From Chloroflexota bacterium (GTDB lineage: Bacteria; Chloroflexota; Dormibacteria; CF-121), in assembly GCA_005889285.1 (NCBI GenBank), contig VBFF01000094.1, positions 10,049 through 20,430 on the forward strand: 10,382 nt of DNA, given 5' to 3'. This document shows positions 1-5,656 of this stretch, in pieces (position 1 is the first letter of the stretch; each line of letters begins with the position of its first letter). The notes beneath the pieces are model-generated. The model was not told where the DNA came from. It made no database searches and worked only from the letters and a program-made list of their open reading frames with translations. Both the position numbers and the translations under genes were made by a program.

Positions 1-1
1 C

Positions 2-64
2 GCGAAACAACTCCGTGAACTCGGGCTGGAATTGATCCGGTCGCCGTTGAAACAGCCCCGGTAA
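2..64 (+). CDS. C-terminal end of an unidentified protein (5' truncated by window)
   Basis: Frame 2 is open from the window edge to a TAA at 62-64 and would encode AKQLRELGLELIRSPLKQPR, about 20 residues. The charged, helix-like start and basic end look like the C-terminus of a soluble protein. The other two forward frames hit stops early. The family cannot be identified from this fragment, and the next gene starts 100 bases downstream, so it is probably a separate transcription unit. Confidence 0.4.
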   Translation, partial: AKQLRELGLELIRSPLKQPR

Positions 65-135
65 GGTCCCGATCGAAACGGTGACCGGCCTTTTGCCGGC
101 CTGTGACGCAACGCCAGATCAGCGCGATCTCGGGC

Positions 136-153
136 GTAAGGTACGGAACTTAC
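136..153. promoter_or_regulatory. Imperfect 18-bp palindrome just upstream of the secreted-protein gene
   Basis: Seven-base arms GTAAGGT and AACTTAC flank a 4-base centre, with one mismatch between the arms. The palindrome ends 10 bases before the ATG at 164 and overlaps a TACAGT (151-156) that could act as a -10 element. This is the position expected for an operator, but a single occurrence is weak evidence and no regulator is encoded next to it. Confidence 0.25.
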
Positions 154-163
154 AGTAGGCGAC

Positions 164-991
164 ATGAACGCCGCCCTCTTCACCAAATCGACGACAGGAC
201 TCATTCTCGCTTCCGGTTTGATCGCCGCCTCGAGTGTTCTCGGCCATGCGCAGGACGCGCCGATGGCCCTGGGCACGCTGGCTACCTATCCGCTGAGCGC
301 CGCGTATGCGACGGTTCCGACCGGCCAGGCAACCCTGGGCGGCCACACCTTTGACATGACCAGCGGAAACATGGTGAAGCTGGCCACGAACGCCTCGGCG
401 AGTTTTGCGGGCTCGTACCAGAACCCCACGGCCGTGCACCTGCTGCTTAACTCGGCCAACACCTACAGCTGGTACGCCGGCACTCCGGTCGGCACCGTCG
501 TGCTGACCTTTAGCGATGGCACGACCCAGACCGCGACGTTGACCGTTGGCGGCAACCTGCGCGAGTGGTATATCGGTGGCTTCGGTGTCGTGAACAGCGT
601 CAGCGATGTCACGCCCTCGACCACCACCCCGTACTCCAGCCAGGTTTGGACGACGACGGTGCTTGGCGGCACGGGGACTGCGGTTCTCGACATGCTGACC
701 GTGCCCGTCACGACCGCGAACATGACCCTGACGGGTGTGCAGCTGACGAACAGCAACCCCTACGGTGGCTCCCTGACGATCGACCTCTCTGGCCTGACCG
801 TCGAGTTGGCGGCACCGCCAGTCCCGACACCGCAGCCGGGCAGCGACTGCCTCCGGCCGGGCAACTCGTGCAACACGCCGGCGGCACAGAACAGCCAGTC
901 GACCAAGTGGCAGGCGCCGACCGCCGCACCAGTGACCGTCGCACCGATCGACAGCGACAAGCACGCCAACAACGGGCATAAAACCCACTAG
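164..991 (+). CDS. Secreted beta-rich protein of unknown function
   Basis: A 275-residue protein. The N-terminus has a lysine at residue 8, a hydrophobic stretch at about 11-26 and a G-H-A motif near residues 27-29, a typical signal peptide with predicted cleavage around 29-30. The mature part (about 35-215) is rich in Thr, Val, Gly and Ser with alternating hydrophobics, as in an all-beta sandwich. The pattern TFSDGTTQTATLTVGG followed by NLREWYIGG resembles galactose-binding-like or carbohydrate-binding modules, but I cannot name a family. A Pro/Thr/Ala-rich low-complexity tail starts at about 217 and contains a close cysteine pair (C229, C236) and a His/Lys-rich end. There is no membrane anchor or LPXTG-like motif. 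ATG 164 is chosen because the signal peptide begins there. It is monocistronic, with its own terminator downstream. Confidence 0.75.
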   Translation: MNAALFTKSTTGLILASGLIAASSVLGHAQDAPMALGTLATYPLSAAYATVPTGQATLGGHTFDMTSGNMVKLATNASASFAGSYQNPTAVHLLLNSANTYSWYAGTPVGTVVLTFSDGTTQTATLTVGGNLREWYIGGFGVVNSVSDVTPSTTTPYSSQVWTTTVLGGTGTAVLDMLTVPVTTANMTLTGVQLTNSNPYGGSLTIDLSGLTVELAAPPVPTPQPGSDCLRPGNSCNTPAAQNSQSTKWQAPTAAPVTVAPIDSDKHANNGHKTH

Positions 992-1008
992 AACAACGGA
1001 ACTCGACG

Positions 1009-1045
1009 AGAGGCTCGGCCAAGCGGCCGGGCCTCTTTCGTTTTT
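1009..1045 (+). terminator. Rho-independent terminator of the secreted-protein gene
   Basis: GAGGCTCGGCC (1010-1020) pairs with GGCCGGGCCTC (1025-1035) over 11 bp with one G-U wobble, around an AAGC loop. A1009-T1036 extends the stem. The stem runs into TTTCGTTTTT (1036-1045). It lies 18 bases after the stop codon at 989-991, so it separates this gene from the downstream genes. Confidence 0.85.
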
Positions 1046-1059
1046 GGGGCGCGCAAGGC

Positions 1060-1068
1060 TGATACACT
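1060..1068 (+). promoter_or_regulatory. Putative extended -10 promoter for the small membrane protein
   Basis: TGATACACT matches the extended -10 pattern TG-N-TAnnnT. No convincing -35 lies upstream, as is common for extended -10 promoters, and the preceding terminator means a new promoter is needed here. A start site about 7 bases downstream (near 1075) would leave the GTG at 1082 with almost no leader. Confidence 0.4.
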
Positions 1069-1081
1069 CGCCCGGTTGCCT

Positions 1082-1348
1082 GTGCCGATCCCGCCGGTGT
1101 TCGTTCTGGCCGCGCTCGTCATCCTGCTGGGCACACAGCTCGCCTACGTCGTGGCACCGCGGGCGCCGCGCTACCTCGTCCGTCTGGGCCTGAGCGCGCT
1201 GGCCGTCCTCCTCGGGGAGGCGTTCGGTATTGCCGGCGTGGGCGGCACCCTGGCCCTTGGCGAGTTGCACCCGGTCAACGACCTGCTGGTTCTGGCCATC
1301 GTGCAGTGGGCGGCCACCCGCTGGGCACGGCGTCTCCAGCCCGCCTAG
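1082..1348 (+). CDS. Small hydrophobic membrane protein, unknown function
   Basis: About 88 residues from GTG 1082. An in-frame TTG at 1076 is the alternative start. It has a hydrophobic helix near residues 5-25 (PPVFVLAALVILLGTQLAYV), a short basic loop (APRAPRYLVR), a second hydrophobic stretch of Leu/Ala/Gly around 35-58 and a third, weaker one around 66-80, ending in a basic tail (RWARRLQPA). Two or three membrane passes are therefore likely. I see no catalytic motif and do not recognise the family. It follows the terminator at 1009-1045 and is separated by 85 bases from the next gene, so it may be its own transcript or lead the DUF948 operon. Confidence 0.6.
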   Translation: MPIPPVFVLAALVILLGTQLAYVVAPRAPRYLVRLGLSALAVLLGEAFGIAGVGGTLALGELHPVNDLLVLAIVQWAATRWARRLQPA

Positions 1349-1363
1349 CCATGTCACGTACGT

Positions 1364-1390
1364 TTGAGGCCTCCGCGAATGAGGTACAAC
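1364..1390 (+). promoter_or_regulatory. Weak candidate promoter for the DUF948-RsbW-sigma operon
   Basis: TTGAGG (1364-1369) and TACAAC (1385-1390) each match the sigma-70 consensus at 4 of 6 positions, but the spacer is only 15 bases. This is the best candidate in the 85-base gap before the operon; the call is tentative. Confidence 0.25.
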
Positions 1391-1433
1391 TTGGGCAATA
1401 TCCCGCGAGTGGGGAGCTCGAGAGGAGTTCGTG

Positions 1434-1778
1434 ATGGTGTGGCAAGTCGGCGTGCTGCTGGTCGGCATTGGCTTCCTCCTGCTCAGCATCTTTGCCTCCT
1501 TCATCCTTCTCAACATGACGCGTAGCCTGCGGACGATCGAGGCCCTCCTGTCCCTGACGCTCGACGAAGCCCGGCTGGCGCTCCCCGAGCTGCGCCACAG
1601 CCTGCAGCAGATCGATGACATGGTCAGCGGCGTCAACGACAAGTTCACCGCCGCCGACCGGGCGATGAATGCCACCGGCGCCGTGATCAGCGGTTGGCGC
1701 GATCGCGTGCGCGATGCCTTTGGCGGACTCGGGCGCCGCCGTCGATCACCAGCCGGTCAGCAACGGGAGGAAGCATGA
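1434..1778 (+). CDS. DUF948-family (YtxG-like) membrane protein
   Basis: A 114-residue protein. A single N-terminal transmembrane helix covers about residues 4-28 (QVGVLLVGIGFLLLSIFASF). It is followed by a helical, heptad-like region (SLRTIEALLSLTLDEARLALPELRHSLQQIDDMV) and a basic C-terminus. This is the usual architecture of DUF948 proteins, in which a membrane helix is followed by a coiled coil. ATG 1434 is preferred over GTG 1431 because AGGAG at 1423-1427 is then 6 bases away. Its TGA (1776-1778) overlaps the ATG of the RsbW-like gene, giving an ATGA junction and translational coupling. In Bacillus the DUF948 protein YtxG belongs to the SigB general stress regulon, which fits the sigma/anti-sigma genes here. 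Its molecular role is unknown. Confidence 0.7.
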   Translation: MVWQVGVLLVGIGFLLLSIFASFILLNMTRSLRTIEALLSLTLDEARLALPELRHSLQQIDDMVSGVNDKFTAADRAMNATGAVISGWRDRVRDAFGGLGRRRRSPAGQQREEA

Positions 1779-2260
1779 GGGAACACCGACTCCGCCACCA
1801 GCCCGCGACCACCGGCCACGAGGTGCCGACGGCAACTGCCCACCTCACGGAGTTGAAGCTCCCGGCGGTCGGCGATTACATCGTCGTCGCCAAGCGGGCC
1901 GCCGCCTCCCTGGGCCTGGTCGTCGGGTTTTCGGTCCAGGAAATCGACGATCTGAACATCGCGATCACCCAGGCCTGCGAAAGCGCCATTGCCGCCGCCA
2001 CCCAGCAGTGGGGGAGTGGCAACGGGCAGCTGAAGTTGATCTTCAAGAGCCGCCCCCGCCGACTCGAGGTCGAGGTCCGAAGTGTGCCCCCGCGCGCGGT
2101 CGAGCAGCAGACGGTGCGCCGTGCCCAGCGCGAAGCGGAGCTCGACTATGAAACCATTGGCTTGAACATGATCCGGCTCTTCGTCGATGAACTCCGTTAC
2201 CAGGTGGACAACCAGACTGGAACCATGCGGATGAGGATGGTCAAATACCTGATCGAGTAG
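1775..2260 (+). CDS. RsbW/SpoIIAB-like anti-sigma protein (HATPase fold) with degenerate active site
   Basis: 161 residues, the usual RsbW/SpoIIAB size. ATG 1775 is preceded by GGGAGG (1765-1770), and a longer TTG-started frame lies inside the DUF948 gene. The GHKL/HATPase fold is seen as an N-terminal beta-helix segment (ELKLPAVGDYIVVAKRAAAS), the N-box helix (DDLNIAITQACESAIAAA, residues 58-75) and the C-terminal helix-strand unit (IGLNMIRLFVDELRY, 128-142). In SpoIIAB/RsbW the N-box reads E-A-x-x-N, with a catalytic Glu and a magnesium-binding Asn. Here they are Q66 and S70. The DxGxG box is also absent: residues around 100-110 read EVRSVPPRAVE. Kinase activity is therefore doubtful. Its position directly before a SigB/F-type sigma gene argues for an anti-sigma or sigma-partner role. 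No RsbV-like antagonist lies in this window. Confidence 0.72.
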   Translation: MREHRLRHQPATTGHEVPTATAHLTELKLPAVGDYIVVAKRAAASLGLVVGFSVQEIDDLNIAITQACESAIAAATQQWGSGNGQLKLIFKSRPRRLEVEVRSVPPRAVEQQTVRRAQREAELDYETIGLNMIRLFVDELRYQVDNQTGTMRMRMVKYLIE

Positions 2261-2295
2261 ATCGGCCAGCGGCTTCGCCGTCCACCGTCCGACCC

Positions 2296-2388
2296 AACCG
2301 AGAGCTCGTTCGTCGCCTGTTCCTCAACTATCAGAAGACCAAAGATCCCGAGGTCCGCCAGCAACTCGTTGAGCTGTTCAACAACCTG
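2296..2388 (+). other. Probable coding extension of the sigma factor upstream of its first standard start codon
   Basis: Reading the sigma frame upstream of GTG 2389 gives NRELVRRLFLNYQKTKDPEV, then RQQLVELFNNL, running directly into VIFLAKKF. This matches the region 1.2-2.1 start of SigB/F-type factors, typically R-E-L...L-x-x-Y...D-P-x-x-R-x-x-L-V-x-x-x-x-x-L-V. The frame stays open back to a TGA at 2188-2190. It contains no ATG, GTG or TTG before 2389, so translation would need CTG 2317, ATA 2245 or another unusual start, or the sequence contains an error. Confidence 0.55.
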
Positions 2389-3039
2389 GTGATCTTCCTA
2401 GCCAAGAAATTCAGCAACCGTGGCGAGCCACTCGAGGACATCGTCCAGGTCGGCTACATCGGCCTGCTCGCCGCGATCGAGCGCTTCGAGCCGCAGCGCG
2501 GCCTGGAGTTTTCGACCTTCGCTACGCCGACCATCGTTGGCGAAATCAAGCGGTACTTCCGGGACAAGAGCTGGGCGGTCAAGGTGCCGCGCCGCCTCCA
2601 GGAAACGATGCAGCGTGCCGATGTCGCCTCGCAGCGGTTGCAAGCGAAACTCGGTCGCCAGCCATCGGTGAACGAGATCGCCAAGGAGCTCGAGCTGCCG
2701 CCGGAAGATGTGCTGGAAGCGATGGAGGCCAGTCCCGCGCAGCGCACCATCCCCTTCGAGTCGACGGGACCCGCGCCCAGGGATGACGACGGTCTCCAGC
2801 TGACCGAGCGTCTGGGGCGAGAGGACGAGAACCTCGACAAGGTCGAGCTGCAGGATCTACTGGACCAGGCGATGCGCCATCTGACACCACGCGAGCGACG
2901 GATCATGTATCTGCGCTTCGTCGATGAGTTGCCCCAGGCGGAGGTCGCCAAGCGGCTGGGCATCTCCCAGATGCACGTCTCCCGGTTGCAGCGGGCCGCC
3001 GTCGAGCAACTGAAGAAGGAGCTCCCCGTCTCGAGCTAG
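2389..3039 (+). CDS. SigB/SigF-family (group 3) RNA polymerase sigma factor
   Basis: 216 residues from GTG 2389; a complete member is normally about 250. Region 2 is present (GEPLEDIVQVGYIGLLAAIE at 12-31, then EFSTFATPTIVGEIKRYFRD at 40-59 and WAVKVPRRLQE), including the core-binding and -10-recognition segments typical of stress and sporulation sigma factors. Region 3 covers about 72-130 (QRLQAKLGRQPSVNEIAKEL). Region 4 covers about 158-212, with the helix-turn-helix QAEVAKRLGISQMHVSRLQR binding the -35 element. The gene lies just after the RsbW-like gene, so it is probably in the same operon as its partner. The first standard start codon falls inside region 2.1, and recognisable sigma sequence continues upstream (see 2296-2388), so the true N-terminus is probably longer. 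The last codons are followed by a 66-base gap before alaS. Confidence 0.88.
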   Translation: MIFLAKKFSNRGEPLEDIVQVGYIGLLAAIERFEPQRGLEFSTFATPTIVGEIKRYFRDKSWAVKVPRRLQETMQRADVASQRLQAKLGRQPSVNEIAKELELPPEDVLEAMEASPAQRTIPFESTGPAPRDDDGLQLTERLGREDENLDKVELQDLLDQAMRHLTPRERRIMYLRFVDELPQAEVAKRLGISQMHVSRLQRAAVEQLKKELPVSS

Positions 3040-3078
3040 CCGATCGGCAGGCCGCGGCTCGGTAGGATTCGAACTCAG

Positions 3079-3084
3079 TACAAT
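3079..3084 (+). promoter_or_regulatory. Putative -10 element upstream of alaS
   Basis: TACAAT matches the -10 consensus at 5 of 6 positions and lies 21 bases before the alaS ATG, giving a predicted leader of roughly 15 bases. No good -35 is visible at a 16-18 base spacing. The gap is too short for a T-box leader. Confidence 0.35.
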
Positions 3085-3105
3085 GACGAAGCGCGCAGGC
3101 CAGAT

Positions 3106-4566
3106 ATGACGAGCGCGGACATCCGCCAACGTTTTCTCAACTTCTTCAAAGAGCGGGACCACAAGGTGTTACCGAGCTCCTCCCTGATCCCGTTCGGCGA
3201 TCCTACGACGCTGTTCACCATCGCCGGTATGGTCCAGTTCAAGCCGTACTTTCTGGGTCAGGCGAAGCCGCCATACCCGCGCACTGCCACGTGTCAGAAA
3301 GTCTTCCGCTCGGTGGACATCGACCTCGTCGGTCATGACGGCCATCACCTGACCTTCTTCGAGATGCTGGGTAACTTCTCCTTCGGCGACTATTTCAAGG
3401 AGAAGGCGATCCCCTACGCCTGGGAATTCTTGACGAAAGAGCTGAAGCTCGAAACAGCGCGGCTGTGGGCCGGCATCCACAACGACGACGACGAAAGTTT
3501 CGAGATCTGGAAGAAAACCGGCGTGCCGCCCGAGCGGATCCGGCGGTTCGGTGATGAGTACAACTTCTGGGCCGCCGGTCCAACCGGACCCTGCGGTCCC
3601 GATTCCGAGATCCATTACGACTGGGGCGAGGAGTACGGCTGCGGGCGACCGGACTGCGGGCCGAACTGCGAGCACTGTGATCGCTTTCTCGAGGTCTGGA
3701 ACCTGGTTTTCATCACCTGGAACCGGGACGAGTCCGGCGTGCGGACACCCCTCCCCAAGAAAGGGATCGATACTGGCATGAGCCTCGAGCGGCTCACCTC
3801 GGTGGTCAACCAGAGGCGGTCGCTCTTCGACACCGACGCATTTCAGCCGCTCATTCAGCATTTTGCCGAGGAAGCGGGCAAACCCTACGGCAGCGATCCG
3901 GAGACCGACGTCTCCTACCGTGTGCTCGCCGATCACGCTCGTGGCACCACCATGCTGCTCGCGGATGGGGTCGTCCCCGCCAATGACGGGCGTGGGTACG
4001 TGCTCCGGCGCGTGATCCGCCGCGCCATGGTCCATGCTCGGCGGTTGGGGCCGGCCGTTCACCTGTCGTCTGGCGTGCCCATCGTCGCTCGCCTGCTGGG
4101 ACCGGTTTACCCCGAGGTCAAAACGCAGGCCGATCGGATTGCCGAAACCGTCCGATCCGAGGAGGAGCGCTTCGGTGTCGCCCTGCGTCAGGGGATGGAG
4201 CGCCTGCAGCCCTTGCTCGAGCGCGGAACCCTTCACCCCGAAGAAGTGTTCTATCTGCATGACACGCTCGGCTTTCCCATCGAGCTCACAGCGGAACTGG
4301 CAAAGGAGCGAGGGATCGAGGTCGACCTGGAAGCGGTGGCCGCACTGATGCAGAGCCAGCGTGACCGGAGCCGGACCGCGACCAGCAATTTCAGCGCGCC
4401 GCTGGCAGGACGGGCGAGCCGCTTCGTCGGCTACGACCATTTGGAGGCCGATACCTCCGTCACCGACGTCTTTCCGGTTGCCGGCGAAGCTGAGCGGGGA
4501 GCGCGGCGGGCAAACCGCCGACACCGGCTGGCTGAGCTGGAATGGGTCGAAAGCCCGCGTCGTTGA
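3106..4566 (+). CDS. alaS: Alanyl-tRNA synthetase, N-terminal part (catalytic and tRNA-recognition domains); frame broken near the 3' end
   Basis: AlaRS charges tRNA-Ala in the cytoplasm. The start is unambiguous: TSADIRQRFLNFFKERDHKV then PSSSLIPFGDPTTLFTIAGM, the class II motif 1 region. Motif 2 follows (CQKVFRSVDIDLVGHDGHHL, then TFFEMLGNFSFGDYFKEKAI). Motif 3 reads IDTGMSLERLTSVV, where the family normally has GMGLER; Ser226 replaces a conserved Gly. The tRNA-recognition region continues to about residue 430. Sequence stays AlaRS-like through RFVGYDHLEADTSVTDVF, ending at residue 456 (codon 4471-4473). From there this frame becomes an Arg-rich non-homologous tail and stops at 4564-4566, while the AlaRS sequence resumes one frame over (from about 4499). 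The conserved V-L-D-x-T-P-F-Y-A segment expected between them is missing. If real, the product is a truncated catalytic half; more likely one gene carries a deletion or assembly error here. Confidence 0.9.
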   Translation: MTSADIRQRFLNFFKERDHKVLPSSSLIPFGDPTTLFTIAGMVQFKPYFLGQAKPPYPRTATCQKVFRSVDIDLVGHDGHHLTFFEMLGNFSFGDYFKEKAIPYAWEFLTKELKLETARLWAGIHNDDDESFEIWKKTGVPPERIRRFGDEYNFWAAGPTGPCGPDSEIHYDWGEEYGCGRPDCGPNCEHCDRFLEVWNLVFITWNRDESGVRTPLPKKGIDTGMSLERLTSVVNQRRSLFDTDAFQPLIQHFAEEAGKPYGSDPETDVSYRVLADHARGTTMLLADGVVPANDGRGYVLRRVIRRAMVHARRLGPAVHLSSGVPIVARLLGPVYPEVKTQADRIAETVRSEEERFGVALRQGMERLQPLLERGTLHPEEVFYLHDTLGFPIELTAELAKERGIEVDLEAVAALMQSQRDRSRTATSNFSAPLAGRASRFVGYDHLEADTSVTDVFPVAGEAERGARRANRRHRLAELEWVESPRR

Positions 4567-5656
4567 CGTGCAGCCGCAGGGCGAGGCGATCCGGCATCGC
4601 GTCGAGATGCCGCCCGCCAAACTGAAGCCGGGCGACCATGTCCACGCAGCGGTTGATGCGCCGCGACGCCGGGCCGTCGCTCGGCATCATTCGGCCACCC
4701 ACCTGCTGCACCGCGCCCTGCGGGACGTGCTCGGCGAGGGGGCGGTCCAGGCCGGCTCCTCGGTGCAGCCCGACTACGCCACGTTCGACTTTCGTTTTCC
4801 GCGCGCGCTGACGGCCGAGGAGGTCGACCGCGTTTCCGCCCTACTGAACGAGAAGATCCGGGCCAACCTTGTGCGGCGTGTTGAGGAACTGCCCCTCGAA
4901 GAGGCGATCGCAACCGGTGCGGTCGCGCTCTTCGACGAGAAGTACGGCGAACGGGTTCGCGTCGTCTCCTTCGGCGACTGGGCTCGGGAACTCTGCGGCG
5001 GCACGCACGTCGAACGGAGCGGTGAGATTGGCATCGCGTTGATCTCGACCGACCGCAGTATCGGCGCCGGCGTTCGTCGCATCGAGATGCGGGTGGGCGC
5101 GGCGGCTGAGCAACAGATTCGGAACGCCGAACGCGTGCTGCGCGAATTAGGCGACATCCTGAGAACGGCGCCGTCGGAGTTGCCTGCCCGGGTTGTAGCC
5201 CTGCAGACGGAGGTCAAGCGCCTCGAGAAAGACGCCGCGAACCTTCGCCAACGGCTGGCAGCCGGAGGAAGCGCCCAGCTGGAAGAGGCCGAGGTGGATG
5301 GCGTCCGCTTGATTCTGCAGCGGGTCGACGACCAGGAAAAGGATCTGCTTCCCTACGCTGACCAGGTGCTCAACCGCGCCAATGGCAACGGCGTGGCGAT
5401 CGTCATCGCCGGTCGCAATTTTGCCTTCAAGGTCGCGAGCCCGCTTGCCGACCGGCTGCCTGCGAACGATCTGATTCAGGCGTTCCGCAAAGTCGCGGGG
5501 GGGAAGGGCGGCGGCCGCGGCCAAGTCGGTCAGGGTGGCGGCATCGATCCTAACCGCGTCGATGACGCGTTCAAGTCCGTGCAGGACTTCGTGCGCAAGC
5601 AGCTGAAGCCCCCACCCCGACCCTCCCCCGCAAGCGGGGGAGGGGGTAATCCATGA
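4361..5656 (+). CDS. alaS: Alanyl-tRNA synthetase, C-terminal part (editing and C-Ala domains), in a different frame from the N-terminal part
   Basis: AlaRS homology in this frame begins at about 4499 (ERGGQTADTGWL, then ARVVDVQPQG). Codons 4361-4498 are a shadow of the N-terminal part's frame and are probably not real protein; ATG 4607 is another possible internal start. The editing domain, which hydrolyses Ser- or Gly-mischarged tRNA-Ala, is intact: zinc ligands are HSATH (codons 4688-4702) and CGGTH (4994-5008). A coiled-coil segment follows (RVVALQTEVKRLEKDAANLR). The C-Ala glycine-rich motif is GGGRGQVGQGGGIDP. The two parts together span about 850 codons, slightly under a normal AlaRS of about 870-900. 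The last 15 codons (PPPRPSPASGGGGNP) come from an inserted palindrome. The TGA at 5654-5656 overlaps the ATG of the next gene. Confidence 0.88.
   Translation: MTGAGPRPAISARRWQDGRAASSATTIWRPIPPSPTSFRLPAKLSGERGGQTADTGWLSWNGSKARVVDVQPQGEAIRHRVEMPPAKLKPGDHVHAAVDAPRRRAVARHHSATHLLHRALRDVLGEGAVQAGSSVQPDYATFDFRFPRALTAEEVDRVSALLNEKIRANLVRRVEELPLEEAIATGAVALFDEKYGERVRVVSFGDWARELCGGTHVERSGEIGIALISTDRSIGAGVRRIEMRVGAAAEQQIRNAERVLRELGDILRTAPSELPARVVALQTEVKRLEKDAANLRQRLAAGGSAQLEEAEVDGVRLILQRVDDQEKDLLPYADQVLNRANGNGVAIVIAGRNFAFKVASPLADRLPANDLIQAFRKVAGGKGGGRGQVGQGGGIDPNRVDDAFKSVQDFVRKQLKPPPRPSPASGGGGNP
5609..5650. repeat. GC-rich palindromic repeat at the alaS 3' end that also forms the next gene's ribosome binding site
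   Basis: CCCTCCCCCGC (5621-5631) and GCGGGGGAGGG (5634-5644) are perfect 11-bp inverted arms with a 2-base AA spacer, preceded by CCCCCACCCCGA. It resembles a dispersed palindrome that in many bacterial genomes shows up in proteins as PPPRPSPA.GGGG; that link is recalled, not searched. The right arm provides GGGGGAGGGGG about 6-15 bases before ATG 5653, so it probably acts as the Shine-Dalgarno sequence. It could also fold into a strong hairpin in the mRNA. Confidence 0.7.

Noticed and set aside
85..99. CCGGC-CTTTT-GCCGG hairpin after the first partial gene as a terminator
   Set aside because: The stem is only 5 bp and no T-run follows it, so it is not a convincing terminator.
1362..1398. 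GTTTGA ... GGGCAA resembling a SigB-type promoter before the sigma operon, which would suggest autoregulation
   Set aside because: The spacer is 25 bases, whereas SigB-type promoters need about 12-16.
119..1675. 518-codon open frame on the minus strand
   Set aside because: Arg-, Gly- and His-rich composition typical of a high-GC antisense shadow. It runs across three + strand genes, a terminator and intergenic gaps, and shows no domain motif.
3040..3105. T-box or other leader RNA upstream of alaS
   Set aside because: The gap is 66 bases, far too short for a T-box, and has no specifier-loop-like or terminator structure.
4361..4498. Programmed ribosomal frameshift or authentic N-terminal extension of the AlaRS C-terminal part
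   Set aside because: The frame 2 translation here has no AlaRS similarity, no slippery heptamer is visible, and a conserved motif is missing, which frameshifting would not explain.
3169..4620. 483-codon open frame on the minus strand opposite alaS
   Set aside because: The + strand carries unmistakable AlaRS motifs. The antisense product has no recognisable pattern and even crosses the alaS frame break.
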